Shown in pieces: positions 45,795 to 54,939 of a stretch of 64,000 nt of DNA; the stretch's first letter is position 1; the number at the start of each line of letters is the position of its first letter. The translations under genes and the position numbers were made by a program. The notes under the pieces are model-generated. The model had not been told where the DNA came from. It worked only from the letters and a program-made list of their open reading frames with translations, and ran no database searches. This DNA is from Bacteroidota bacterium (GTDB lineage: Bacteria; Bacteroidota; Bacteroidia; Chitinophagales; Chitinophagaceae), in NCBI GenBank assembly GCA_028876495.1, contig JAGWRO010000076.1, positions 22,994 through 86,993 on the forward strand. Reading direction: 5' to 3'.

Positions 45795-45945
45795 TTACCA
45801 GGTTAATATCCAGGTATTATAAAACAATAACACCGTTTTTATAGCATACATCACCAGCCTAACCCTTGTTTTTACTTTCAGTTTCTCAAAAAGGTCGTCC
45901 CGGTAACTATCAACGGTTCTGGGGCTTGTTCTATCGAGGGGGTTC
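45795..45945 (-). pseudogene. Remnant of a LuxR/NarL-type regulator C-terminus
   Basis: On the minus strand one frame reads PLDRTSPRTVDSYRDDLFEK and continues with LKVKTRVRLVMYAIKT before a stop at 45795-45797. This closely resembles the recognition helix and final helix of LuxR-type DNA-binding domains. The sequence before it has no receiver domain or first part of the HTH, and no start codon. It is therefore a truncated relic of a response regulator. Confidence 0.65.
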
Positions 45946-46019
45946 TTCAAATCAGGCTGCCCTTTTTTATAGAGGCAGTTTTGATTATATGACGGCGTGG
46001 AAAAAGTAAGATGAAAGTG

Positions 46020-46050
46020 TAGTGAACCAACAAATAAAGTAAATTTTTGT
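46020..46050 (+). repeat. Dispersed GTAAAC motif, copy 9
   Basis: TAGTGAACCAACAAATAA, then AGTAA and ATTTTTGT. It lies directly before REP-like copy B. Confidence 0.5.
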
Positions 46051-46063
46051 ACCCGGTTTTTAA

Positions 46064-46258
46064 AACGGATTAAAATCCATTGTTACAAGATGGATCAAGC
46101 CTATGGCTCTTGAAGAAAGTACCCCTTGTAATGATTGTTCATATTTTAAAGCGCGGGTAGAGGCGTAGCCTCGATAACTATTCTAACAAAGGATTTTAAT
46201 CCGTTGCTATAGAAATCAATAACAATAAAAGAGAACCGTAGGTTCGAAACATATAAAG
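46064..46258. repeat. Palindromic REP-like element, copy B
   Basis: The second copy has perfect outer arms, AACGGATTAAAATCC (46064-46078) and GGATTTTAATCCGTT (46191-46205). Internal hairpins are CAAGCC-TAT-GGCTCTTG, GAGGC-GTA-GCCTC (46160-46172) and GAACC-GTA-GGTTC (46233-46245). Middle sequences differ from copy A, while hairpins and the 3' end are conserved, which suggests that the palindromes are the selected or copied part. Confidence 0.78.
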
Positions 46259-46281
46259 CTAAACCCAATAAGATGGCGCAA

Positions 46282-46315
46282 TAATAAACCAACAAATAAG
46301 CAGCATTTTTCTTTT
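46282..46315 (+). repeat. Dispersed GTAAAC motif, copy 10
   Basis: TAATAAACCAACAAATAA, then GCAGC and ATTTTTCTTTT. It lies immediately before the DJ-1/PfpI terminator but in the antisense direction to that gene. Confidence 0.6.
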
Positions 46316-46317
46316 AA

Positions 46318-46354
46318 ATAAAAAAATCCTCCCAAGATTCTCAGAAGGATTTTT
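46318..46354 (-). terminator. Intrinsic terminator of the DJ-1/PfpI gene
   Basis: On the minus strand AAAAATCCT (46354-46346) pairs with AGGATTTTT (46330-46322) around a 15-base loop and runs into a T-rich stretch. It is 59 bases past the stop. Confidence 0.75.
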
Positions 46355-46413
46355 GAATTAAAACCTAATAACAATTAACATCTTAATTCACACTTATATA
46401 ATTGGGGAATTGA

Positions 46414-46968
46414 TTATGCTACCACGTGAGCATGTTCCTTTACCTTTTCCACCAGTTTTTTATTAAAAGCTTCCAGGTCTTTCGGGCTTCTGCTGGTAAT
46501 AAGGTTGTTATCAACTACCACTTCTTTATCCAGCCATTCTGCTCCGGCATTTGTAATATCTGTTTTTATAGAAGGATATGAAGTCATTCTTCTTCCTTCC
46601 AGCAGGCCGGTTTGAATTAACAACTGCGGTCCGTGGCAAATGGCAGCAACGGGTTTGCCTGAATGCATAAACTCTTTGGCAAAGTTTACATATTCCTTTT
46701 GCATCCGCATTTTGTCGGGATTCATAACGCCGCCGGGAATCATCAATGCATCATAATGATCAGGATTGGCATCTGACAATTTTACGTTTACAGGTACATT
46801 AATTGACCAGTGATCCATATTCCACGCTTTTACCTGTCCTTTTTCAGAAGAAATAATATCCACTTTAAAGCCAGCGTTTTCCAGCGCTTTTTTGGGGCTT
46901 GTCAGTTCTGTTTCTTCAAACCCGTTTTCGGTAAGAATGGCTACTCTTTTTTGATTGTTGTCTTTCAT
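46414..46968 (-). CDS. DJ-1/PfpI family protein (type 1 glutamine amidotransferase-like)
   Basis: A 184-residue protein with the DJ-1/PfpI fold. The nucleophile elbow is AAICHGPQLL with Cys C111 followed by His H112, and the conserved Glu is in NGFEETEL (about residue 18). GGVMNPDKMR is close to the PfpI/YhbO pattern. Such proteins act as chaperone-deglycases or proteases in stress; the activity is debated and not resolved here. It is a single-gene unit with its own terminator, flanked by long non-coding regions. Confidence 0.92.
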   Translation of the reverse strand: MKDNNQKRVAILTENGFEETELTSPKKALENAGFKVDIISSEKGQVKAWNMDHWSINVPVNVKLSDANPDHYDALMIPGGVMNPDKMRMQKEYVNFAKEFMHSGKPVAAICHGPQLLIQTGLLEGRRMTSYPSIKTDITNAGAEWLDKEVVVDNNLITSRSPKDLEAFNKKLVEKVKEHAHVVA

Positions 46969-47716
46969 AATTAAAATTTTTTATGAGATTAATAATGCTT
47001 ACTGTAGTTGCAATAAGTGCGCCTGCCAAAGAAATTATCGCGTTAATTCTTTTTAAGTTATGGCAACCAATTTTTATCTAAAACAGAAATATTTACTAAT
47101 GGTTGGTTTACTGCGAATAAGAGATATTTGGTTATTTAGATTCATTCAACTTTTGTATTTGGTATAACAAATTCAGAATGGGATCTATATAAAATATTGT
47201 TGTTGCCAAACGGTTTTGTTGAAAAATTTACATACATAAATCCACAAAATGTGGAAGACAGCTTTTTGCTCTTTGGGGATTGGGGTTATTTGGTTGGATG
47301 AAGGGATTCAGAACAGTAATCCAACAAATAAGCCTGTTTTTATTTTTAAATTATTGTATAACAGGAAGGCATAAACGTAATTATTACTTTCAATTGGATG
47401 CCTATGGTTGATGTTTGGTGAAGTGCTGTGTATGGTTTTGCTTGTCACTTTTTCTCCTGAAGAAAAAGTAACCATCCCGATAGCAATCCAAGAAATACCC
47501 GGTCGCTCTCCCGATTGTTACCGGGATTTTTCCGTGCCGGCGCCCGGCAAAAGCTATTGAAGTACAAAGCGTTGAAGTTAAGAAAGCGCTGATTTATGCA
47601 ACTTGACTATCGTTTTAATAGACAAGGCTTGTAGCAACCAACAATGCCGGCTGTAGGCCAGAATAATCCTTGCCAACCTTTTTGCCAACATTATTACTTT
47701 CTACCGCCAAAGATTC
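46969..47716. other. Non-coding region (748 bases) between the DJ-1/PfpI and type IX cargo genes
   Basis: No gene-length frame with recognisable content. It holds one good dispersed GTAAAC motif (47314-47347), one weak partial (47101-47113, minus-strand CAGTAAACCAACC) and a short stem TCCCG/CGGGA followed by TTTTT near 47505-47530 that could stop plus-strand transcription. Nothing else is recognised. Confidence 0.4.
47314..47347 (+). repeat. Dispersed GTAAAC motif, copy 11
   Basis: CAGTAATCCAACAAATAA, then GCCTG and TTTTTATTTTT, a close match to the consensus. No plus-strand gene is near. Confidence 0.6.
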
Positions 47717-49648
47717 TTACCTTATTATATATACAATACCTTTTATTACCTGCGTATTATTTTTTAAATCAACCAGGTAAACATAAGCGCCCGGCGCCTG
47801 TGGCTCCCCTTTAAATGTTCCATCCCACCAAATATATTTACCATTATTATCAAAAATCTTTTGCCCATACCGGTTAAACACTTGTACCTCCGCGCCGGGA
47901 TAAGCCAGTAGTGTTTCAATATACCATGTATCATTTTTTCCATCTCCATTCGGGGTAAATGCATTTGGGATATACAGTTGCTGATACACTTTTACAAGCA
48001 TACTGTCTGTTGCGGTTTTGCAGCCCTTATTCGAAAATACATTCAAAACATATATTTGATTGGTTGAAGGATTAACTACCGGGCTAAGGGAAGTTCTGCC
48101 GGAAATATTTACATCCGGAGTCCATAAATAATCAACATCGGTGCCGCCTGCAGCGCCTTCCAGCGTAGCCGACTGCCCTTTAATAATTATTTTGTCAGGG
48201 CCTGCGTTGGCGACAGGATTTTTATCTACTGTTATTAAAAGTGAATCGGGTACAATACAGACATCATGTGCAGCCTGCAGAATATATAAAGTGGTTTCAG
48301 TAGGCGAAGCTATTGGGTTGGGGATTTTTGGATCAGAAAGCCCTGTTGATGGCAACCATTGGTAAGAAGTTATGTAATTGCTTCCTGTGCTTTGCAACTG
48401 CACAGAAGATCCTTCGCAAATTTCCTGGTCGTTTCCGGCGTTTATAACCGGGGGCGTAGTTAAAGTGGCAATGGTAGAATCTTTGCTGGTGCAGCCTTTG
48501 GAGGAAGTTGATGTTACATAATATTTGCCATTATCAGCCGCGGTTGCTACAGGGATAAACGGATTTTGCTCATTGCTTGAAAAAGCAGACGGACCTGTCC
48601 ATAAAAACTGAAAACCTTCATTGGCTTTTAAAAACAGGGTATCGCCAATACAATGCCCCATGGTTGATGCATCTATAACAGGATATTTATTTACCCCAAC
48701 CAAAACCACATTTGAGTAAATGGAGCAGGAAGATACATTCCTGTTTTGCCTTTGTGAAACAGCCAACCTGTAAAGGTACCTTGCCGGTGTATCGGTTGCA
48801 GGCCTTATATATACAGAGTCTGTAGCGCCGTTAATATCTGTAAAAGAGTTTCCGCCATTTGTACTTTGCTGCCACTGGTAAACCGGGTCAGAATATCCTG
48901 CTGAAACATCTGCATGAATGGTAAAGATGGAGGTATCGCCTGTACAAACATCAACAGAATCGCCTGAGCCGTTAATAGCTGCAGAAACTAACGGGCCACA
49001 TGCACGAAAAGTAATATCATCCAGGCAAATATCATTTCCACAGCCGCCGGGAGCATTATTGGTCATTCTCAAAACAACGGAGTTTATATCAACCGTTGTT
49101 GAAAAAAAGAAACCATATTGTTTCCAACCCAGGTTTTGGGGAATGTCGCCGGTTGAATAAGATTGCAAAACCTTTCCCGAAGGCGTTTCAATATTAAAAG
49201 TGATGTTGGGTTTTATTCCATGGCCACTGCAGGCAAAAGACGCCAGTAAATTATAGATCCATGCAGCAAATTCATAAGTGGTATTGGGGCAAAGCCCATC
49301 CACTCTTTTCACAAAAAAATCTCCGGGAGTATAAGAAGCATTTACTACCATCATGTACCCTTTTGAACCATCACCCGGCGTATGATCCTGGGTAGAATAC
49401 CAGGTATCACCAAAGCAATTTCCAATAGAATTGGCAATCGTGTAATACCCATCATTAGGGCAGCCGTCGGTTACATAATTATAATTGGTAGCAGCGCCAA
49501 GTGAGTGCCCTGGATTATCGCCTGCGCCAAAAGTAATATTCACTACCGGATCTCCAAGACTTCCTTCACAAAGTTGTGCGTATATTTTTTGAGGTAAAAT
49601 AAAAAATACAAGTAATGAATACCCTGCTATTTTAAAAAAAGTTCTCAT
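47717..49648 (-). CDS. Surface/secreted protein with type IX (type B) C-terminal sorting domain
   Basis: A 643-residue exported protein. A signal peptide (about 1-25, ending IYAQ) is followed by a beta-sandwich region (about 30-220) and several Ig/PKD-like repeats (about 220-550, with VDVCTGDTSIFTI and ICEGSSVQLQSTGSN). The C-terminal gliding-motility-associated domain (about 555-643) carries LYIPNAFTPNGDGKNDTW and VFNRYGQKIFDNNGKYIWWD, which direct export by the type IX secretion system. The first sandwich may bind carbohydrate or matrix. It is a single gene with no secretion-system genes nearby. Function beyond surface display or adhesion cannot be stated. Confidence 0.92.
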   Translation of the reverse strand: MRTFFKIAGYSLLVFFILPQKIYAQLCEGSLGDPVVNITFGAGDNPGHSLGAATNYNYVTDGCPNDGYYTIANSIGNCFGDTWYSTQDHTPGDGSKGYMMVVNASYTPGDFFVKRVDGLCPNTTYEFAAWIYNLLASFACSGHGIKPNITFNIETPSGKVLQSYSTGDIPQNLGWKQYGFFFSTTVDINSVVLRMTNNAPGGCGNDICLDDITFRACGPLVSAAINGSGDSVDVCTGDTSIFTIHADVSAGYSDPVYQWQQSTNGGNSFTDINGATDSVYIRPATDTPARYLYRLAVSQRQNRNVSSCSIYSNVVLVGVNKYPVIDASTMGHCIGDTLFLKANEGFQFLWTGPSAFSSNEQNPFIPVATAADNGKYYVTSTSSKGCTSKDSTIATLTTPPVINAGNDQEICEGSSVQLQSTGSNYITSYQWLPSTGLSDPKIPNPIASPTETTLYILQAAHDVCIVPDSLLITVDKNPVANAGPDKIIIKGQSATLEGAAGGTDVDYLWTPDVNISGRTSLSPVVNPSTNQIYVLNVFSNKGCKTATDSMLVKVYQQLYIPNAFTPNGDGKNDTWYIETLLAYPGAEVQVFNRYGQKIFDNNGKYIWWDGTFKGEPQAPGAYVYLVDLKNNTQVIKGIVYIIR

Positions 49649-49760
49649 TAAAAATCAGGCGGCTGTTTTAATATTCTATTTGGGTAAAATAAAACACAAA
49701 GATACCGGAAGGTGGCAATGAGACGCGCATAAATATCTTACGGAAAAGGTGAATACCGGG

Positions 49761-49784
49761 CCCCGGGTGTCAAAAACCCCGGGG
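49761..49784. repeat. GC-rich inverted repeat in the divergent gap
   Basis: CCCCGGG (49761-49767) and CCCGGGG (49778-49784) with a ten-base spacer containing a run of five A. It stands out in an AT-rich gap between the type IX cargo gene and the lipoprotein gene. It may be a hairpin or a relic of a mobile palindrome. Confidence 0.45.
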
Positions 49785-49857
49785 GATTCGCTTTCACTTT
49801 TCTATGGCTGTCTCCGCGGGTTTTTTATTGAATCTTAAATTAAGGTAACTTTAAAAA

Positions 49858-50862
49858 ATGAAGTCCTTATTTTATCTTTCCATCCTTCTTATGTGCCTTT
49901 TTTCTTTTGCAGGTTGTAAGGGACAAAAAAGTTATGGACAAAAATATTTACAGCTATCCGCTACTATCTCAATGCCCGGTGTAAAAGGACGCATTGATCA
50001 CTTTGACGTTAATGTAAAAGACCAGTTACTATATGTGGCTGCGCTGGGAAATAATACCCTTGAAGTGGCAGATATTACCAATGGAAAAATAATACATCAT
50101 ATTAAAGGCCTTGACGAGCCGCAGGGAGTTTGTTATATTCCTGCAACCAAAGAGATCATGGTGGCAAATGGCGGAAACGGTGATTGTTATTTTTTTAATG
50201 CATACACCCGGGCAAAAACCGCTACCCTCCATTTAGGTTCTGATGCAGATGATGTGCATTATGATTCTGTTACCAACAAAATTTATGTGGGCTATGGAAG
50301 CGGCGGCATTGCGGCTATTGATGCGGTCTCCCATCAAATTACGGGCAATGTTTCATTATCCTGTCATCCTGAAGGCTTTCAAATAGATGATGCCAACAGT
50401 AAACTGTATGTGAACCTGCAGGCAACCGGCGAAGTGGGGGTAATAGAAATTGGAAAAATGAAATTAGTGAATACCTGGAACAAAAGCCACCGTAATGGTA
50501 ATTTTCCGATGGCTTTGGATGCATTAGAAAACCATCTTTTTGTGGGTTACCGACATCCGGGAAAATTAGAAGTGTTCGATACAAGAACAGGCGGCCTGCA
50601 GGATGAACTTACCCTGGGTGCTGATTGCGACGACCTGTATTATGATGCAACCGGTAAGCGCCTGTATGCAAGTGGCGGTGGCGGGTATATCAATATTTTT
50701 TTATTGCAGAATAATAATAAGTTTAAAAGCATTGCTAATATCCCAACAGGAAATGGCGCAAGAACATCTTTACTTATTAACCGGCTTAATAAGTTTATTG
50801 TTGCACAACCTGCCGGGTACGATCATGATGCTAAATTGCTGGTTTACACTCTTTCCCGGTAA
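49858..50862 (+). CDS. YncE-like beta-propeller lipoprotein
   Basis: A 334-residue lipoprotein with lipobox FAGC (C20) and a seven-bladed propeller of the YncE/YVTN type (repeats such as LLYVAALGNNTLEVADI and GVIEIGKMKLVNTWNK). It should sit in the outer or inner membrane facing the periplasm or surface. Members bind small ligands or partner proteins, and no catalytic motif is visible. It converges with kup, the two stops being 38 bases apart. TAACTTTA just before the start is a weak -7 candidate. Confidence 0.85.
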   Translation: MKSLFYLSILLMCLFSFAGCKGQKSYGQKYLQLSATISMPGVKGRIDHFDVNVKDQLLYVAALGNNTLEVADITNGKIIHHIKGLDEPQGVCYIPATKEIMVANGGNGDCYFFNAYTRAKTATLHLGSDADDVHYDSVTNKIYVGYGSGGIAAIDAVSHQITGNVSLSCHPEGFQIDDANSKLYVNLQATGEVGVIEIGKMKLVNTWNKSHRNGNFPMALDALENHLFVGYRHPGKLEVFDTRTGGLQDELTLGADCDDLYYDATGKRLYASGGGGYINIFLLQNNNKFKSIANIPTGNGARTSLLINRLNKFIVAQPAGYDHDAKLLVYTLSR

Positions 50863-50900
50863 CATCAGTTTATAATGTTAATGGGGTGAAATTTCTTTTA

Positions 50901-52919
50901 TTATTTCTCTAAAACCTCCTCTCTTTTCACTCTGATTAATTCAATCCCCGAGGCCGGATGATATACTAAAGGAACATGTTCTACTACCACATCGCATTTA
51001 TCTAACCCAAAAGCTTTTTCATCACTAAGGCTCATATCTTTAAGTAAAAAATAAGATTTCAACAGCATGCCTTCCCTCAGTGAAAATTCATTTTCAATTG
51101 AAAGGAATTTCTCTATCACCACAAATTTAAAGTCGGGTTCGGGATTATATTTTGTTGAACCATCTGGACGAATATGTAAATTCAACTCTTTATTAAGAAC
51201 CAATTCCTGCACTATTCTTTTAAAATACATTTCAGATTTTGGTTGAACACGAAACCCGATATTGATATTGACTTTTATTACTTTGTCGTCTATCAATTCA
51301 GATACATCGTAATTCATTGTATAAGGTTCGCTTGTTCTGTTAATATGAAGGAACCAATATACATCTGCCCTTTTAGGTTTTTTTGCAAATATTGATTTAA
51401 TAATTTTTTCTTCAATTTGTGAACGACTGTTGGCTTTTGAAAGATAGATGAGATGTGTGGCAAATTTAGGTATAGCATCATCACAACTCAATTCAATTAA
51501 TTGGTTGGTGTATTTTCCTATATCAACAAATTTCACAAAGCGGTTATTTATTTTTCGGGCATAATACCAGGTGTACATTGTCATAAATATAAACAGCTCG
51601 AAGAATAAAAACATCCATCTCTCTTTAATTTTAGCCACATTAGCAATAAAAAATGAAGTTTCAATAATGGCAAATAAACCAATTATGAGCGCCACATAAA
51701 TCTTATTCCATTTTAATTTATACAGTAAAAAATAAGTGAGTAAAACAGTGGTCATCATCATGGCTATCGTGATAGAAAAACCGTAGGCAGCCTCCATATT
51801 TGAGGAGTTTTTAAAATATACGACCATTAAAATACAGCCAAACCATAGAATGGAATTTATGCTGGGTATATAAATTTGACCCTTGATATTGCTTGGCTGA
51901 CGTAAAGTAACCCTGGGCCAAAAATTGAGATTCATTGCTTCGCTAATCAATGTAAAGGAACCACTGATTAACGCCTGGGACGCAATGATAGTAGCTGCCG
52001 TAGCAATAACAATGCTGGGTAGTAAAAACCAATGCGGCATCATTTCAAAAAAAGGATTCAACTCCAGTGTTGTTATTTTAGTAACAGGATTTATAATTTT
52101 TAAATAGGTGGTATGATCATGCATTACCCAGGCGGCTTGCCCTATATAATTTACAACCAAACTAATTTTTACAAAGATCCAGGTGATACGTATATTTTTT
52201 ATTCCGCAATGCCCTAAATCAGAATATAATGCTTCTGCTCCGGTAGTGCATAAAAATACGGCGCCTAATAACCAAAAACCCTCCTTGTAGTGAACCAGTA
52301 AGTTGTATCCGTAAAAAGGGCTTATTGCCTTTAACACCCCAGGAAAATGCATTATTTCGATACTGCCAATTACTAATAACATGGAAAACCAAATTGCCAT
52401 GATGGGCCCAAAGGCTTTACCAATCATTTGAGTACCGAAGCGCTGAAAGAAAAATAAAGCAGAAATTATTGCAATAACAATTCCTACAGTAAGTAAATTT
52501 CCTGGTATAATAGTATTTTCTAACCCGTGAACAGCATGTAATCCTTCTATAGCAGATGCAACAGAAATTGGAGGAGTAATAATACCATCAGCCAATAATG
52601 TGGTAGCGCCCAATATAGTTGGGATCACTAAATATTTGCTATACCTGCGCACCAGTGCATACAATGAGAATACGCCACCTTCTCCCTGGTTATCGGCCCG
52701 CAAGGTGAGCCATACATACTTAATGGTTGTTTGAAAAACAAGGGTCCAAAAAATTAAAGAAACGCCTCCATATACTAATGTCTCATCAATTTTTTTTTCT
52801 CCGATAATGGCTTTTAAAACATAAAGGGGACTGGTACCAATATCGCCATAAATAATGCCAAGGGCAACTAATAAAGAGGCTACAGTTACTCTATTTACTG
52901 TTTTTGCAGATGCACTCAT
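50901..52919 (-). CDS. kup: Kup family low-affinity potassium transporter
   Basis: A 672-residue potassium uptake protein with 12 predicted helices (about 1-430) and a C-terminal cytoplasmic domain. Signatures are GIIYGDIGTSPLYVLK near the N-terminus and TIKYVWLTLRADNQGEGGVF after helix 2. The ATG at 52919 (MSASAKTVNRV) is the likely start; a frame to 52973 adds 18 implausible residues. Kup imports potassium with protons, mainly at low pH or under osmotic stress. The kdpE gene ends 92 bases upstream on the same strand, which suggests regulation by or co-expression with the KdpD/E-like pair. Confidence 0.94.
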   Translation of the reverse strand: MSASAKTVNRVTVASLLVALGIIYGDIGTSPLYVLKAIIGEKKIDETLVYGGVSLIFWTLVFQTTIKYVWLTLRADNQGEGGVFSLYALVRRYSKYLVIPTILGATTLLADGIITPPISVASAIEGLHAVHGLENTIIPGNLLTVGIVIAIISALFFFQRFGTQMIGKAFGPIMAIWFSMLLVIGSIEIMHFPGVLKAISPFYGYNLLVHYKEGFWLLGAVFLCTTGAEALYSDLGHCGIKNIRITWIFVKISLVVNYIGQAAWVMHDHTTYLKIINPVTKITTLELNPFFEMMPHWFLLPSIVIATAATIIASQALISGSFTLISEAMNLNFWPRVTLRQPSNIKGQIYIPSINSILWFGCILMVVYFKNSSNMEAAYGFSITIAMMMTTVLLTYFLLYKLKWNKIYVALIIGLFAIIETSFFIANVAKIKERWMFLFFELFIFMTMYTWYYARKINNRFVKFVDIGKYTNQLIELSCDDAIPKFATHLIYLSKANSRSQIEEKIIKSIFAKKPKRADVYWFLHINRTSEPYTMNYDVSELIDDKVIKVNINIGFRVQPKSEMYFKRIVQELVLNKELNLHIRPDGSTKYNPEPDFKFVVIEKFLSIENEFSLREGMLLKSYFLLKDMSLSDEKAFGLDKCDVVVEHVPLVYHPASGIELIRVKREEVLEK

Positions 52920-53011
52920 AGAATTCAGGATTAAGAAATCAAAGAAAGGCGATAACCTGTAAAGCTTATGCAAAGATTCGTGCTATCAGTATAAAGATTT
53001 TATAAAGATTG

Positions 53012-53689
53012 CTATAAAAAACGATATCCTACCCCGCTTTGAGTAATAATATGAAGTGGTTTATTGGGGTCGTCTTCAATTTTTTTTCTGAGCTGTGCGA
53101 TAAAAACTCTTAAATATTGCGATTCATTTATATAGCTGGGGCCCCAAACTTGTTTTAATAAATATTGATGAGTTAATACCTTTCCCTGGTTTTTGGCTAA
53201 TAAAGAAAGTAATGTAAACTCGGTTGCTGTTAATTTTATTGGCTCATTTTTTTTCTTAACCTGTCTTGCAGCTAAATCTATTTCAAGATCATTGTAAATA
53301 TTAACCGGGCTTTCGTCATCGTTTACCGGGCTTCTTAATGCAGTACGTATTCTTGCCAGTAATTCTCCTGTTCTAAAGGGCTTTACCAGGTAATCATTGG
53401 CTCCATTGTCTAGTGCTTTTATTATATCTTCCTCATTATTTTGAACGGATAGAATGATAATCGGTTTTGAATACCATTCTCTTAATTTTTTTAAAACAGC
53501 ATGCCCGTTCTCATCAGGCAAACCAAGATCGAGCAAAATAATGTCAGGTGGATGATTAGCGGCCATTATTAATCCTTCTTTCGCAACTGAAGTTTCTGTT
53601 ACCTTGTAATCATTACTTTGTAAGGTTATTTGTAACAACTTACGAATTTGTGGCTCATCGTCTATTATCAATATTTCCGGATTATTCAT
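53012..53689 (-). CDS. kdpE: KdpE-like OmpR family response regulator
   Basis: A 225-residue OmpR/PhoB-type regulator. The receiver has D10/D11, D54 in LLDLGLPDENG and K104 region LVKPFRTGEL. The C-terminal winged helix includes LTATEFTLLSLLAKNQGKVLT-like residues and ends SGVGYRFL. The receiver and winged-helix sequences resemble KdpE. Its start overlaps the sensor kinase stop by eight bases, so translation is coupled. In E. coli KdpE activates kdpFABC; here no kdpFABC is present and Kup is the neighbouring potassium transporter. Confidence 0.88.
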   Translation of the reverse strand: MNNPEILIIDDEPQIRKLLQITLQSNDYKVTETSVAKEGLIMAANHPPDIILLDLGLPDENGHAVLKKLREWYSKPIIILSVQNNEEDIIKALDNGANDYLVKPFRTGELLARIRTALRSPVNDDESPVNIYNDLEIDLAARQVKKKNEPIKLTATEFTLLSLLAKNQGKVLTHQYLLKQVWGPSYINESQYLRVFIAQLRKKIEDDPNKPLHIITQSGVGYRFL

Positions 53690-54764
53690 TTTTTAAATTA
53701 TTGATATAATTTGTTTCCACCGGTATTTCTATAGTAAATCTTGCACCACCCGATTTAATATTTTCTAACCTGATCGTTCCATTATGTGCCTCTATAAAAC
53801 CTTTTACAATAGACAAACCTAAGCCTGTTCCGCCGATACTGGTATTTTTTGATCTATAAAATTTTTCAAATACATTATCAATTTCTTCGGGCTCAAACCC
53901 CTTGCCATCGTCTTCTACAATTAAGAGCAGCCTGTTATCCACCATTTTTGCTTTTATACCAATTACGCATTTTTTTTCGATATATAAATTGGCATTCAAA
54001 ATAAGATTAAACAACACCTGTTCTATTAATCCAAAATCCAGTTTGCATAATGGAATATCATTTTCTATTGAAATAGTAACGGTTCTGTTTTCTAAATTTT
54101 CTTTAAGCCTGTTTACTACATCGTAAATTAATTCATTAATATCGCACCAGTCTTTTTTCGGTTGAATGACTCCCGACTCCAACCTCGACATATTGAGCAG
54201 GTTTTCAACTTGTGTATTGAGCCTGAGCGATGCTTTTGAAATTTCTGTAAGAAGGTCAGCCTTATCTTGCTCAGACAGTTTATTATTGTTAGCCTGTAGG
54301 TTGTCGGTTGCGGCTACAATTGTTGAAATCGGGGTTCTTAATTCATGCGAAAGTGAGTTGAGCAGTGTGTTGTATAGTTTTAATGTCTTTTCTTTTTCTT
54401 CTTTCTTTTTCGCCACTTTTTCTACTGCCCTGATTTTAAAAGTTAAGGTTGCATTTACCGAAGCAATAATAAAATACATAAAAAACAGTAATACATCCTC
54501 GGCATTATCAATATGAAAAGTATATTTTGGTGGTATAAAAAAGAAATTCCAAATCAATGCACTTAACAAAGCGGCCAGGAGCACAGGCAGAATATCAAAA
54601 AACATTGCGATCAGGGAAACGGTTACCATTAAAACAAGCGCAGCAACTTTATATCCGATGATATCTGAAAAGAAATAACATATGGCTGCTACAACAATAA
54701 CATAAGCAATACTACCTAAATATTGGTTTAACTTACTTGTTTTATTTAAATTCCCGGTTATCAA
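53682..54764 (-). CDS. Truncated KdpD-like sensor histidine kinase (DUF4118)
   Basis: A 360-residue kinase consisting of four membrane helices of the DUF4118 type (about 15-110), then HisKA with H140 in LLNSLSHELRTP and an HATPase domain (LIEQVLFNLILNANLY, VEDDGKGFEPEE, GTGLGLSIVKGF). The KdpD sensor and USP-like domains that occupy the first 400 residues of E. coli KdpD are missing. A TTG at 54764 is used because an in-frame stop lies just upstream and no ATG precedes the first helix. It forms a coupled pair with the KdpE-like gene. It probably responds to potassium or turgor through the membrane domain alone. Confidence 0.88.
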   Translation of the reverse strand: MITGNLNKTSKLNQYLGSIAYVIVVAAICYFFSDIIGYKVAALVLMVTVSLIAMFFDILPVLLAALLSALIWNFFFIPPKYTFHIDNAEDVLLFFMYFIIASVNATLTFKIRAVEKVAKKKEEKEKTLKLYNTLLNSLSHELRTPISTIVAATDNLQANNNKLSEQDKADLLTEISKASLRLNTQVENLLNMSRLESGVIQPKKDWCDINELIYDVVNRLKENLENRTVTISIENDIPLCKLDFGLIEQVLFNLILNANLYIEKKCVIGIKAKMVDNRLLLIVEDDGKGFEPEEIDNVFEKFYRSKNTSIGGTGLGLSIVKGFIEAHNGTIRLENIKSGGARFTIEIPVETNYINNLKNE

Positions 54765-54939
54765 ATTTAATGGCAGTTTAGCTGTAAATTATTTTAAAAG
54801 GTATAAAGATTTTATTAGATGAGCTAAATATTTAAAAGATAGCTGAATTAAAAAATAGCACTCCAGACCCGGAAAGAGAGGGAGAAGCGTAAACGCTCTT
54901 GGCACTTATCATCACTAACGGCTACCAATACTTGCTATA

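Larger units (their letters stand above)
45566..46413. other. Non-coding region with LuxR remnant and REP-like element
   Basis: Between the flavoprotein gene and the DJ-1/PfpI gene lie a decayed LuxR-type helix-turn-helix (45795-45945), two dispersed GTAAAC motifs (46020-46050, 46282-46315), REP-like copy B (46064-46258) and the PfpI terminator. No intact gene is seen. Confidence 0.6.

Noticed and set aside
44069..46258. Composite transposon carrying the flavoprotein gene
   Set aside because: The two repeats are direct and short, and there is no transposase or target-site duplication visible; REP-like elements fit better.
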